Shown: in pieces, positions 35,100 to 43,844 of the stretch
Position numbering within the stretch: the first letter of the stretch is position 1
Layout: each line of letters opens with the position of its first letter
Assembly: GCF_018603905.1 (NCBI RefSeq)
Contig: NZ_JAHFZZ010000010.1
Location: 124,001-188,000 of the forward strand
DNA from: Nonomuraea sp. NEAU-A123
GTDB lineage: Bacteria; Actinomycetota; Actinomycetes; Streptosporangiales; Streptosporangiaceae
Length of the DNA stretch: 64,000 nucleotides
Reading direction: 5' to 3'
Notes under the pieces: generated by a model
The model's database searches: none
Seen by the model: only the letters and a program-made list of their open reading frames with translations
Told to the model about the DNA's origin: nothing
Position numbers and translations under genes: made by a program

Positions 35100-38000
35100 C
35101 CGAGCTGACCGAGGCCCAGTGGGCGCTGCTGACCCAGCGGTTGCGGCGGCGCAAGAGCGTGCCGACGATTCCGGCGCTGCCGGACGGTCAGGCGCCGCCG
35201 CTGTCTTACGCGCAGGAGCGGCTGTGGTTCATGGAGCAGTACGCGCCGGGGAACCCCGCGCACACGATCCCGTTCGTCCGGCGGCTGCGCGGCCCGCTCT
35301 CCGCCGAGCTGCTGGGTGCCGCACTGGACCGGGTGGCCGCACGGCACCAGCCGTTGCGGACCCGCTTCCCGGTCGGCGACGACGGGCAGCCTGCGGTGAC
35401 GGTCTCGGCCGACGTCACGGTCCCGCTGACCATCGCCTCCGCCGACGCTGACGCCGAGGCTCGGGTTCTGGTCGACCGCTTCCTCGCCGAGCCGTTCGAC
35501 CTGGTGGCCGGGCCGGTGATCAGAGCCCTGCTGGTACGGCTGGCCGCCGACGACCACGTGCTGGCCATCGCCGTCCACCACATCGCGGCCGACGGCCGGT
35601 CCGCGAACGTTCTGCTCCGCGAGATCCTGACCGGCTACGACGGGGATCCCCTGCCCGAGCTGCCCGTCACCTACGGGGACTTCGCCGCCTGGCAGCGCGG
35701 GCGGCCCGGCGGCGCGGACGACGTGGCCTACTGGCGGGAAAGGCTGGCCGGCCTGCCGCCGCTGGAGCTGCCTACGGACTTCCCCCGGCCGCCGGAGCTG
35801 ACCTACCTCGGCGCGGCCCACTCTTTCGCGATCGACCCCGGTCTGGTCGCGCGGCTGGACCGGCTCGGGCGGGAGCACGGCGCCACGCCGTACATGGTGC
35901 TGCTGGCGGCCTTCGCCGCGCTGCTCGGCCGGTACGCCGGGCAGGAGGACGTGGCGGTCGGCTCGCCCGTGGCCGGGCGGTCGCTGCCGGAGCTGGACGG
36001 GCTGGTCGGGTGCTTCATCAACATGCTCGCGATGCGGGTGGATCTGTCGGGCGATCCATCGTTCCTGGGGTTGCTGCACCGGGTGCGGGACCTGGCCATG
36101 GACGCCTACGAGCATCAGGAGCTCCCGTTCGAGCGGCTGGTGTCGGAGCTGAACGTGCCACGGGAGGTGTCGCGGTCGCCGCTGTTCCAGGTCCTGTTCG
36201 CGATGCAGAACTACGGCGGCGACGGCGAGGCGTCCGGTGGGCTGACCGTGGAGGGGTTCTCGCCGGGGGTGTGGGCCACTCGGTTCGATCTGGAGCTGTA
36301 CACCGGTGGTGATGGTTCGTTCCTGTTCGTCTACAACGTCGCGTTGTTCTCGGCCGAGCGGATCTCGCGTATGGCCGGGCATCTCGGCGCCCTGCTCGAG
36401 GGGATCGCGGCCGATCCGTCAGCGCCCGTCTCCACGATCGACCTGCTCACGGCTCCGGAGCGGGAGGAACGGAGGCGGTGGAACGACACCGGGCTCGACC
36501 TGGGCGACCCCGGCCTGTTGCACCGCCCGTTCGAGGAGCGGGTGCCGTACTCACCCGATGCCATCGCGGTCGCCCACCCCGGTGGCGCGATCACGTACGC
36601 GGAGCTGGAGCGGCGGGCCGCGCTGCTGGCCGCCGAGCTGACGGCGGCGGGCGTGGGGCGCGGCGAGCTGGTCGCGGTCGTGATGGAACGGGGATGGGAG
36701 CAGGTCGTCGCGGTGCTGGCCGTCAACAAGGCCGGAGCGGCCTACCTGCCGATCGACGCGGACCTGCCGGAGCAGCGGCGCTTCGAGCTGATCGCACGGG
36801 GTGAGTGCCGGGTCGCGGTGACCCAGCCGTGGCTGGACCTGACCTGGCCCGCCGACGTGACCCGCGTCCCGGTGACCCCCTCGACGGCTCCCTTGACCGC
36901 CGCCGAATGCCCGGCGGCACCCCACGACCTCGCGTACGTGATCTTCACCTCGGGCTCGACCGGCACCCCCAAGGGCGTGATGATCGAGCACCAAGCCGCC
37001 CTGAACACCATCCGCGACCTCAACCACCGCTTCCACCTCGGCCCGCACGACCGGATCCTCGCCCTGTCGGCCCTCAGCTTCGACCTGTCCGTGTACGACG
37101 TCTACGGCGCCCTGGCCACCGGCGCCACCCTCGTCATGGGCGAGCCGTCGGCCGACAAGGACCCCGCCGCCTGGGCCCGCCTGGTCACCGAGCACCGCGT
37201 CACCGTCTGGAACTCCGTCCCCGCCCTCATGGAGCTCCTGGTCGACCACGCCGAACACGAGGGCACCGACCTGAGCTCGCTGCGCCTGGTGCTGATGTCC
37301 GGCGACTGGATCCCGCTGACCCTCCCCGACCGGATCCGCGCCCTGGCCCCCGAGGCCGAGATCATCAGCCTGGGCGGCGCCACCGAAGGCTCGATCTGGT
37401 CCATCTTCCACCTGATCGGCGCGGTACAGCCGGGCTGGTCGTCGATCCCGTACGGCCGTCCGCTGGCCAACCAGTCCTTCCACATCCTGGACCGCGGCCT
37501 GTGCGACGTGCCCATCGGCGTGCCCGGCGACCTGTACATCGGCGGCGCGGGCGTGGCCACCGGCTACTGGCGCGACCCCGACCGGACCGCCGCCGCCTTC
37601 ATCACCCATCCCCGCACCGGCGAGCGCCTCTACCGGACCGGGGATCTGGGCCGCTACGCCCCGGACGGCACGATCGAGTTCCTCGGCCGCGCCGACGCAC
37701 AGGTGAAGATCCGCGGCTACCGCATCGAACTGGGCGAGATCGAGACCTACCTCGCCCGCCACCCGGACGTGACCGAGTGCGTGGTCACCACCCATGGCAC
37801 GGGCACCCAGGCCCAGCTCGTGGCGTACGTGGTGGGCCGGCCGGATCCGGTACGCCTGCGCGCCCACCTCGCCGAGACCCTGCCCGCGTACATGATCCCC
37901 ACCCGCTTCGTCCCCCTCCCCCACCTGCCCCTGACCGCCAACGGCAAGGTGGACCGGCGCCGCCTCCCCGCCCCGACGTCACCTGCGGAAAGCACGGGTG

Positions 38001-40429
38001 AACGCATCCCGCCGACCACGGAGGCGGAGCTCCTGGTCGCCACGGTCTGGGCCGAGGTACTGGACTCCGGGGTGGCCTTCGGTGTGGATGACGACTTCTT
38101 CGACGTCGGCGGGCACTCCCTGCTGGGGATCAAGGTGGTGGCCAGGCTGCGCCGGGTGCTGCCGCCCGGTGCGGCCCCCATCGCCGTGGTGGACCTGTTC
38201 AAGCATCCGACCATCCGCGAGCTGGCCGCGCTCGTTGACGGCACCGCCACCGCGTCGCGCGGGCTGCTGCACGAGCTGACGCCGCGCCGGACCTCCCCTC
38301 CTGAGCTCACGTACGTCTGCGTCCCGTACGGCGGCGGCGCGGCGGTGGTCTATCAGCCGCTCGCCGACGCCCTGCCCGGGACGTACGCCCTGTGGTCGGT
38401 GGCCATCCCCGGGCATGACGTCGGGCTGGACGAGGAGCGGCTGCCGCTGGACGAGGTGGCTGCCCGGTGCGTGAGCGAGATCCAGGAGAAGGTACGCGGG
38501 CCCGTGGCGCTGTACGGGCACTGCGGCGTGGGGTCCGCCCTGATCGTCGAGATCGCGCGGCGGCTGGAGGCCGAGGGGCGCGAGCTCGAAGCGGTGTACA
38601 TCGCGGCCATCTTCCCGTTCGCCCGCCCGGGCAACGGGCCCATGGCGCTGCTGTCCAAGCTGGCCAGGCGCGAGTTCCTGCGCAGCGACCGGAGCTATGT
38701 CAACTGGCTGACGTCCATGGGTCTGGACATGGGCGACCTGGAGCCGGGGCAGGCTCGGCACATCATCAAGAACATGCGGCGCGACAGCGAGGCCGCGGAG
38801 GAGTATTTCACCGGGCTGTTCGAGGGCTCGGTGGAGCGGCTGCGGGCGCCGATCATCAGCGTGGCGGGCGAGCACGATCCGGCGACCGAGTACTTCGAAG
38901 AGCGGTATCGCGAGTGGCACTTCCTCACGCCCACGGCCGCGGTGGTGGAGCTGGACGAGGCCGGACACTTCTTCCTGAAGTATCGGGCGGCTGAGCTCGC
39001 CGAGATCGTCACCCGTACCCACGCCGCCCTTGAGGACCCTCCAAGCGGTGAAAGCTGGCGGGTGCGGGAGGTGTCGCGGCCTGGGACGCGGGATGTGGCG
39101 ACCGGGCCGCAGCCGAGCATGAAGCGGTTCATGGCCGTCGCCAGTGGTCAGCTGGTGTCCCTGCTGGGGTCGGCGCTGACCGGGTTCGCCATCCCCATCT
39201 GGATCTATCTGGCCACGGGCTCGCTGGCGCAGTTCGCCCTGCTGTCCGTGGTCGGGCTGGTCCCGGGGATGGTGGTGGCGCCGCTGGCGGGTGCGATCGT
39301 CGACCGGGGAAACCGGCGGGCCGTCATGCTCGGCGGTGACGCCGCCGCCGTCGGCACCCAGCTCGTCTTCGGGGCGCTGCTCTGGACCGGGAACCTGCAG
39401 ACCTGGCAGATCTACCCCCTCCTCGCGCTGCTGTCCGTGGCGCTCACGTTCCAGCGGCTGGCCTACACCTCGGCCGTGCCGCAGCTCGTCCCCAAGCGCT
39501 ACCTCGGGCACGCCAACGGCATCGTCCAGATGGCCGGTGGCATGACGCAGTTGCTCGTCCCCCTCGCGGCCGTCGGGCTGATGGCGGTGATCGGGCTGGA
39601 GGGGATACTGGTGCTCGACGTGGCCAGCTACGTGTTCGCGATCGGGGTGACGTCGCTGGTGCGCTTCCCCGCCGCGATGGCCTGGCGCCGGAAGGAGCCG
39701 GTCCTGGCGGAGATGGCGGCCGGGTTCCGCTACTCCTGGGGAAACCTGGGGTTCCGGCAGATGCTCCTCTACTTCGCGGTGCTGAACATCTTCCTGTCAC
39801 CCCTGTTCCTGCTGATCTCGCCGCTGGTGCTCTCCTTCGGCACGCTGGACGACGTGGGCTGGATCTCGTTCGTGTCCGGGCTGGGGGTCTTCCTCGGCGG
39901 TCTGGCCATGACGGCCTGGGGCGGGCCGGGCCGGGGACGGATGCGGGCGGTGCTGTGGTGCACGCTGGCGCTGGCGGGGTTCTGCCTGGTGACGGGGTTG
40001 CGGGCGGATCTGGTGACGATCGGGATCGGGGCGTTCGGGATGTCGCTCTGGGTGACGCTGCTGAACGGCATCTACGCCACGATCGTGCAGGTCAAGGTGC
40101 CGCAGCGGTTCCACGGGCGGGTGTTCGCGCTGAACACGCTGATCGCCTGGTCCACACTGCCACTCGGCTTCGGGCTCGTGGCACCGTACGGCGCGGCGGT
40201 GTTCGACCCCCTGCTCGCCCCCGACGGCCCGCTCGCCCCGACCGTCGGGGCGCTCATCGGGACCGGCGCCGGACGTGGGGTGGGGCTGATGTACCTGCTG
40301 TTCGCCGTGGCGATGGCGGTGCTCGCGGCGGTGGCGCTGCGGTCGCGGCTGCCGGGGCTGCTCGACAAGAGCGCCGACGCCACTCCGGACGACCTGGTCG
40401 GACTACAGGCCCTCGGGCGAAGTCTCTAG
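35096..40429 (+). CDS. nonribosomal peptide synthetase, C-A-T-TE fused to an MFS exporter
   Basis: 1777 residues. A short N-terminal helix (TELTEAQWALLTQRLRRRK) may dock to the previous protein. The C domain has HHIAADG near 161, the A domain has FTSGSTGTPKG near 617, and the carrier is Ser1007. The thioesterase (about 1065-1310) has GHCGVG with Cys1143 in place of Ser, HDP near 1262 and GHFFL near 1290. From Met1342 to the end is a complete 12-helix MFS protein like the EntS/MefA group, with PLAGAIVDRGNRR as motif A. The A-domain code DLYNLSLIWK is the classical cysteine code. The product is probably released and exported by this protein. The start overlaps upstream TGA (GTGA); the 3' end overlaps the convergent E2 gene. 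Confidence 0.95.
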   Translation: MTELTEAQWALLTQRLRRRKSVPTIPALPDGQAPPLSYAQERLWFMEQYAPGNPAHTIPFVRRLRGPLSAELLGAALDRVAARHQPLRTRFPVGDDGQPAVTVSADVTVPLTIASADADAEARVLVDRFLAEPFDLVAGPVIRALLVRLAADDHVLAIAVHHIAADGRSANVLLREILTGYDGDPLPELPVTYGDFAAWQRGRPGGADDVAYWRERLAGLPPLELPTDFPRPPELTYLGAAHSFAIDPGLVARLDRLGREHGATPYMVLLAAFAALLGRYAGQEDVAVGSPVAGRSLPELDGLVGCFINMLAMRVDLSGDPSFLGLLHRVRDLAMDAYEHQELPFERLVSELNVPREVSRSPLFQVLFAMQNYGGDGEASGGLTVEGFSPGVWATRFDLELYTGGDGSFLFVYNVALFSAERISRMAGHLGALLEGIAADPSAPVSTIDLLTAPEREERRRWNDTGLDLGDPGLLHRPFEERVPYSPDAIAVAHPGGAITYAELERRAALLAAELTAAGVGRGELVAVVMERGWEQVVAVLAVNKAGAAYLPIDADLPEQRRFELIARGECRVAVTQPWLDLTWPADVTRVPVTPSTAPLTAAECPAAPHDLAYVIFTSGSTGTPKGVMIEHQAALNTIRDLNHRFHLGPHDRILALSALSFDLSVYDVYGALATGATLVMGEPSADKDPAAWARLVTEHRVTVWNSVPALMELLVDHAEHEGTDLSSLRLVLMSGDWIPLTLPDRIRALAPEAEIISLGGATEGSIWSIFHLIGAVQPGWSSIPYGRPLANQSFHILDRGLCDVPIGVPGDLYIGGAGVATGYWRDPDRTAAAFITHPRTGERLYRTGDLGRYAPDGTIEFLGRADAQVKIRGYRIELGEIETYLARHPDVTECVVTTHGTGTQAQLVAYVVGRPDPVRLRAHLAETLPAYMIPTRFVPLPHLPLTANGKVDRRRLPAPTSPAESTGERIPPTTEAELLVATVWAEVLDSGVAFGVDDDFFDVGGHSLLGIKVVARLRRVLPPGAAPIAVVDLFKHPTIRELAALVDGTATASRGLLHELTPRRTSPPELTYVCVPYGGGAAVVYQPLADALPGTYALWSVAIPGHDVGLDEERLPLDEVAARCVSEIQEKVRGPVALYGHCGVGSALIVEIARRLEAEGRELEAVYIAAIFPFARPGNGPMALLSKLARREFLRSDRSYVNWLTSMGLDMGDLEPGQARHIIKNMRRDSEAAEEYFTGLFEGSVERLRAPIISVAGEHDPATEYFEERYREWHFLTPTAAVVELDEAGHFFLKYRAAELAEIVTRTHAALEDPPSGESWRVREVSRPGTRDVATGPQPSMKRFMAVASGQLVSLLGSALTGFAIPIWIYLATGSLAQFALLSVVGLVPGMVVAPLAGAIVDRGNRRAVMLGGDAAAVGTQLVFGALLWTGNLQTWQIYPLLALLSVALTFQRLAYTSAVPQLVPKRYLGHANGIVQMAGGMTQLLVPLAAVGLMAVIGLEGILVLDVASYVFAIGVTSLVRFPAAMAWRRKEPVLAEMAAGFRYSWGNLGFRQMLLYFAVLNIFLSPLFLLISPLVLSFGTLDDVGWISFVSGLGVFLGGLAMTAWGGPGRGRMRAVLWCTLALAGFCLVTGLRADLVTIGIGAFGMSLWVTLLNGIYATIVQVKVPQRFHGRVFALNTLIAWSTLPLGFGLVAPYGAAVFDPLLAPDGPLAPTVGALIGTGAGRGVGLMYLLFAVAMAVLAAVALRSRLPGLLDKSADATPDDLVGLQALGRSL

Positions 40430-41536
40430 GACCTCCTTCAACGCCTGCAGGAAAAGGACGACGTCCCGACCGTTGATCAGCCGGTGGTCGTAGGCCAGGC
40501 CGATCGCCGCCACCGTGCGCTCGCCTTCCTGCTGCGGTGAGGTGAGCGCGATGGCGCAGGCGTGACCGGGGAAGATGATCGGGATGGCCATGATGATGTC
40601 GGCATCGTGGTGGAGGGTGACGACGATGTTCCCGCCGGTGAGGTGGGCCTCGGTGAAGCCGCCATGCTGGGCGAGCCCGCGGAATTCGGCCAGGCGTTCG
40701 GCGATGTCCGGTACGGCCAGGCGGTCGCGGATGACCGGCACGTAGAGGCCGGTTCCCATGTCGATCGTCACGCCTACGCGTGGCTGGTCGGGGATGCGGG
40801 CGGTTCCGTCGTCGATGAGTTCGGCGAAGAACATCGGGAAGTCGGCGTGCAGCCGGGCGACGGCAGCGATGAGCAGGTCGGGGAGGCCGACCAGCTTGCG
40901 AAGGCGTCTGGTCAGGGCTCGGGCGGTCGTCAGAGCGGGGGTTACGTCGACTTTTATCGCGGTGTAGCCGGCGGGGATGGTCTGGTGCGACAGGGTCACG
41001 GTTCTGGCGACCGCGCGCTGGTGGTTGGACAGCGGGCGGGTCTGTCCGCCGTCGTGATGTGCGCCGCTCTTCTCGGAGGGCTCGCTGCCGCCGGTGGCCG
41101 CCGCGAGCCGTTCCACGTCGGTCCGGCGTATCACCTTGACGTCCAGCCCGGCCACCAGCGCGGGATCGAGGCCGAGTTCGTCCAGCAGCGCACGCGCCGG
41201 CGCCGTGATGATCGGCCCGCCATCGGCGACGGCGACCGGCTCCGATGGCGGCGGAGTGTCCGCCGAATCGAGAGAGGTCGGCACCCGCTCCGGCCGACCG
41301 GCCGGTGCCGGGCCGATTCGGGCGATCAGCTGGCCGGGGGCGCATGACGCGCCCGCGCGTACCAACTGGGCGAGCACCCCGTCCTGCTCGCTGACCAGCT
41401 CCTCCACCGCCTTGGACGTCTCCAGCGTCACCAGCGGGTCATCGCGCCGCACCTGCGCGCCGTCCGCCGCCAGCCACTCCAGCAGCGTGTACTCCGAGTC
41501 GTTGTTGTTCAGTTTCGGGACCCGGATCTCACCCAT
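40403..41536 (-). CDS. dihydrolipoamide acyltransferase (E2) of a 2-oxoacid dehydrogenase-like complex
   Basis: A 377-residue E2. The lipoyl domain (1-78) carries ETSKA with lipoyl-Lys42, a peripheral-subunit-binding-like segment lies near 105-145, and the catalytic domain fills the rest. The active-site motif reads DHRLINGRD (350-358): the catalytic His351 is kept, but the usual Asp of HxxxDG is Asn355. It normally moves an acyl group from E1 to CoA. ATG 41536 gives MGEIRVPKL and overlaps E1beta by 8 nt. No E3 gene is nearby. Confidence 0.9.
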   Translation of the reverse strand: MGEIRVPKLNNNDSEYTLLEWLAADGAQVRRDDPLVTLETSKAVEELVSEQDGVLAQLVRAGASCAPGQLIARIGPAPAGRPERVPTSLDSADTPPPSEPVAVADGGPIITAPARALLDELGLDPALVAGLDVKVIRRTDVERLAAATGGSEPSEKSGAHHDGGQTRPLSNHQRAVARTVTLSHQTIPAGYTAIKVDVTPALTTARALTRRLRKLVGLPDLLIAAVARLHADFPMFFAELIDDGTARIPDQPRVGVTIDMGTGLYVPVIRDRLAVPDIAERLAEFRGLAQHGGFTEAHLTGGNIVVTLHHDADIIMAIPIIFPGHACAIALTSPQQEGERTVAAIGLAYDHRLINGRDVVLFLQALKEVLETSPEGL

Positions 41537-42509
41537 CGAGCGCCTCCAGTACGGCCCTGCTGATCGTGCTGTCCTGCAGCACCACGGCACGCTCCAGGTG
41601 CGAGGCCGTGGGGATCACGCTGTCGGCCGAGCTGACGAGGCGGATCGGCCGCCGGAGCGAGCCCCACAGCCGCGGGTGCAGGTCAGCGGCGAGGTGGCTG
41701 CCCCAGGTGCCGCCCGCGCTGCCGTCCTCGGCCACGCAGACCAGTCCCACCTGGCCGAGCAGAGGCAGCAGCGCGGTGGGGTCGAAGGGGTACAGGCGCG
41801 ACGGGACGAGCACGGCTCCGGCGAGGTCGTGGGCGAGCAGCAGCGTACGCATGGCGGCGATGGCCCGGTGCGCCACGCCGCCGGGGGCGATCACCACGTA
41901 GTCGAGGTCGCCGTCGAACCGCACCACGGCCACGTCCTCGACGAGTTCCCAGGTGAACAGCTCGTCCACCTCGTACATCCGGCGGGTGTAGAGGACCTTG
42001 TCCTCGAAGAGCAGGCACGGCTCTTCCAGCGCGAGCATGCGGTCGAGGACGGCGCGGTTGTCGTGGAACGGCGACATCTCGAACAGCGAGAGGCCGGGCA
42101 CGCCGATGAAGTGCTTCTGGAGGTTCTGGCTGTGGGTGGGGCCGTAGCCGCGGTTGCCGCCCGAGGGGCAGCGGATGATCAGCGGCATCGGGACGCGTCG
42201 GCCGTACATGGAGACGGATTTGCTGGCGAAGTTCACGAGCTGGTCGAAGGCGAGGGCGGCGAAGTCGCCGAACATGATCTCGACGATGGCCTTCTCCCCC
42301 GCCAGCGCGAGGCCGGAGGCGGCGCCGACGATCGCGCCCTCGCTGAGCGGCGTCGTCAGGACCCGGTCGGGGAAGCGGGTGGACAGGCCACGGGTGATCT
42401 TGAAGGCGCCGCCGTAGGGGTCAAGGAGGTCCTCGCCGAGCACGTACACGCTGGGGTCGTCGCCGAGCAGGCCGTGCAGGGCCTGGTTGAGGTCCTCACC
42501 GACCCTCAC
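41529..42509 (-). CDS. 2-oxoacid dehydrogenase E1 component, beta subunit
   Basis: A 326-residue transketolase-like subunit. It begins LNQALHGLLGDDPSVYVLGEDL, contains the TTPLSEGAIVGAASGLALAG segment and the EIMFGDFAALAFDQLVNFASK helix that helps bind thiamine diphosphate, and ends with the C-terminal transketolase domain (VPSRLYPFD, AEDGSAGGTWG). It pairs with E1alpha to decarboxylate a 2-oxo acid and pass the acyl to E2. Its GTG start overlaps the E1alpha stop (GTGA). Confidence 0.92.
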   Translation of the reverse strand: MRVGEDLNQALHGLLGDDPSVYVLGEDLLDPYGGAFKITRGLSTRFPDRVLTTPLSEGAIVGAASGLALAGEKAIVEIMFGDFAALAFDQLVNFASKSVSMYGRRVPMPLIIRCPSGGNRGYGPTHSQNLQKHFIGVPGLSLFEMSPFHDNRAVLDRMLALEEPCLLFEDKVLYTRRMYEVDELFTWELVEDVAVVRFDGDLDYVVIAPGGVAHRAIAAMRTLLLAHDLAGAVLVPSRLYPFDPTALLPLLGQVGLVCVAEDGSAGGTWGSHLAADLHPRLWGSLRRPIRLVSSADSVIPTASHLERAVVLQDSTISRAVLEALDG

Positions 42510-43384
42510 GTGGCGGTCCAGGTGGCCGGGGGCCGGGCGGCCACCTCTTCGGCGATCTCGTCCATGCGGGAGCCGGCCGCCGCTTCGAGGCGGGCCGACT
42601 GGTCGGGGTGTTCGGCCTGGTAGGAGGCGTACCAGTCGGTGCGTACGGCCTCCGGCGGCCGGGTGTCGTCACCCTTGCTGTGCGGGCCGAGGCGGTGCGT
42701 GGCGAACTCCACCACCAACGGCGCACCACCCCTGACGGTCTCCACCAAAGGCGCGAGTTGTCGTCTTATTTCGGAGATGTCCAAGCTGGACACCCGCGTG
42801 TGCGCGATCCCGAAGGCGGCCGCCCGCCCCGCGATGGTGCCCGCCATCTGGAGCTCCGTCGGCGTGGACTGGGCGATGCCGTTGTGCTCGACCACGACGA
42901 GCAGCGGCAGGCGCCAGAGCTGTGCCATGTTCAACGCCTCGTACACCGCTCCCTCGCCCCACGTCCCGTCACCGATGTACACGCAGGCGAGCCCGCCGGG
43001 CTCGTGCCGCTTCAGGTGCAGGGCGACCCCGGTGGCCACCGGCAGGCTCTGCCCCTGTACCCCGGTCGACAGGTAGCGGTCGCGGCGCAGGTGCTGGCTG
43101 CCCCCCACCCCGTCGCACACGGCGCCCTTCCGGCCCATGATCTCGGCGAGCAGCCCTTCGGGGTCCTCGAACCGGGCCAGGTAGTGGCCGTGACCGCGAT
43201 GGTTGCTGAACATCCAGTCGCCGTCCCGCAGCAGCGGCCGCAGGGACACGGGGACGTACTCCTGCCCGAGGCAGGTGTGGGTGGTGCCGTTGAGCTCGCC
43301 CCGCTCGAAGAGCGCGAGCAGCTTCCGTTCGAAGGACCGGATCAGCAGCAGCAGCGCCAAGTCCTCGTCAGCCAGCCTGTTCAT
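42506..43384 (-). CDS. 2-oxoacid dehydrogenase E1 component, alpha subunit
   Basis: A 292-residue thiamine-diphosphate enzyme subunit. The binding motif GDG (138-140) is followed 28 residues later by Asn168, and HLRRDRYLSTG and NHRGHGHYLA are family signatures. The start at 43384 has AAGGGGC upstream and gives MNRLADEDLALL; the ATG at 43441 adds an unlikely Cys-rich leader. Gene order is E1alpha, E1beta, E2 with overlaps. The complex may resemble acetoin or branched-chain dehydrogenases; the substrate cannot be read from sequence. Confidence 0.92.
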   Translation of the reverse strand: MNRLADEDLALLLLIRSFERKLLALFERGELNGTTHTCLGQEYVPVSLRPLLRDGDWMFSNHRGHGHYLARFEDPEGLLAEIMGRKGAVCDGVGGSQHLRRDRYLSTGVQGQSLPVATGVALHLKRHEPGGLACVYIGDGTWGEGAVYEALNMAQLWRLPLLVVVEHNGIAQSTPTELQMAGTIAGRAAAFGIAHTRVSSLDISEIRRQLAPLVETVRGGAPLVVEFATHRLGPHSKGDDTRPPEAVRTDWYASYQAEHPDQSARLEAAAGSRMDEIAEEVAARPPATWTAT

Positions 43385-43418
43385 GGGCCCCTTGAGTCCC
43401 GGGAGAACCTCCAGAAAG

Positions 43419-43446
43419 GCTATACAACACCGACATATCACGTCTA
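43419..43446 (-). promoter_or_regulatory. candidate promoter of the E1/E2 operon
   Basis: On the minus strand TAGACG (43441-43446), 16 bp, then TATAGC (43419-43424), placed 35 bp upstream of the E1alpha start. Only moderate consensus match. Confidence 0.35.
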
Positions 43447-43448
43447 CT

Positions 43449-43808
43449 TCACCGGGAGGCCAGCCACCGCCAGCGCGGCAGCTCCAGCACTACGGTGACC
43501 ACGGCCAGCACGGACACCAGCACGGCGGCGAACACCTGCCAGGCGACCCACGCCGCCACCACGGCGGCCACGACCTGCAAGACGACCAGCGCGATCGTGA
43601 CCGGCCCCGGCACCGCAACGATGACATTCCGCTTGTCACCCGGAGTCGAGAACAGCGTCGGCAACCCGATCAGCACCACCACCGACAGGACAGCCAGCAG
43701 TACGGAACGGGGGGCCAGGGCCCACGGAGTCGCGACCCAGGCGACCAGCTCAGTGGCGAACCGAAAGGCGGACGCGACGCGGTCGTCCGGGCGGGGGGTG
43801 GAAGACAT
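43449..43808 (-). CDS. small integral membrane protein
   Basis: A 119-residue protein with three or four hydrophobic segments (about residues 18-50, 65-90 and 92-110). The pattern FRFATELVAWVA then LPTLFSTPGDKRNV and a V-rich second half recalls the DUF2568/YrdB group, but I am not sure of the match. It lies between the lipoprotein hydrolase and the E1/E2 operon on the same strand. Confidence 0.65.
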   Translation of the reverse strand: MSSTPRPDDRVASAFRFATELVAWVATPWALAPRSVLLAVLSVVVLIGLPTLFSTPGDKRNVIVAVPGPVTIALVVLQVVAAVVAAWVAWQVFAAVLVSVLAVVTVVLELPRWRWLASR

Positions 43809-43844
43809 GCGCGTACCGTACCGTTCCCGTCATACCTTTACGGA

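Noticed and set aside
35200..36440. Heterocyclisation domain before the Cys-activating A domain
   Set aside because: The motif is HHIAADG, not DxxxxD, so thiazoline formation is not supported.
39119..40429. Separate MFS gene starting at the ATG in front of the transporter part
   Set aside because: No ribosome-binding site is seen and the frame is open and conserved through the TE linker; a fusion is the simpler reading.
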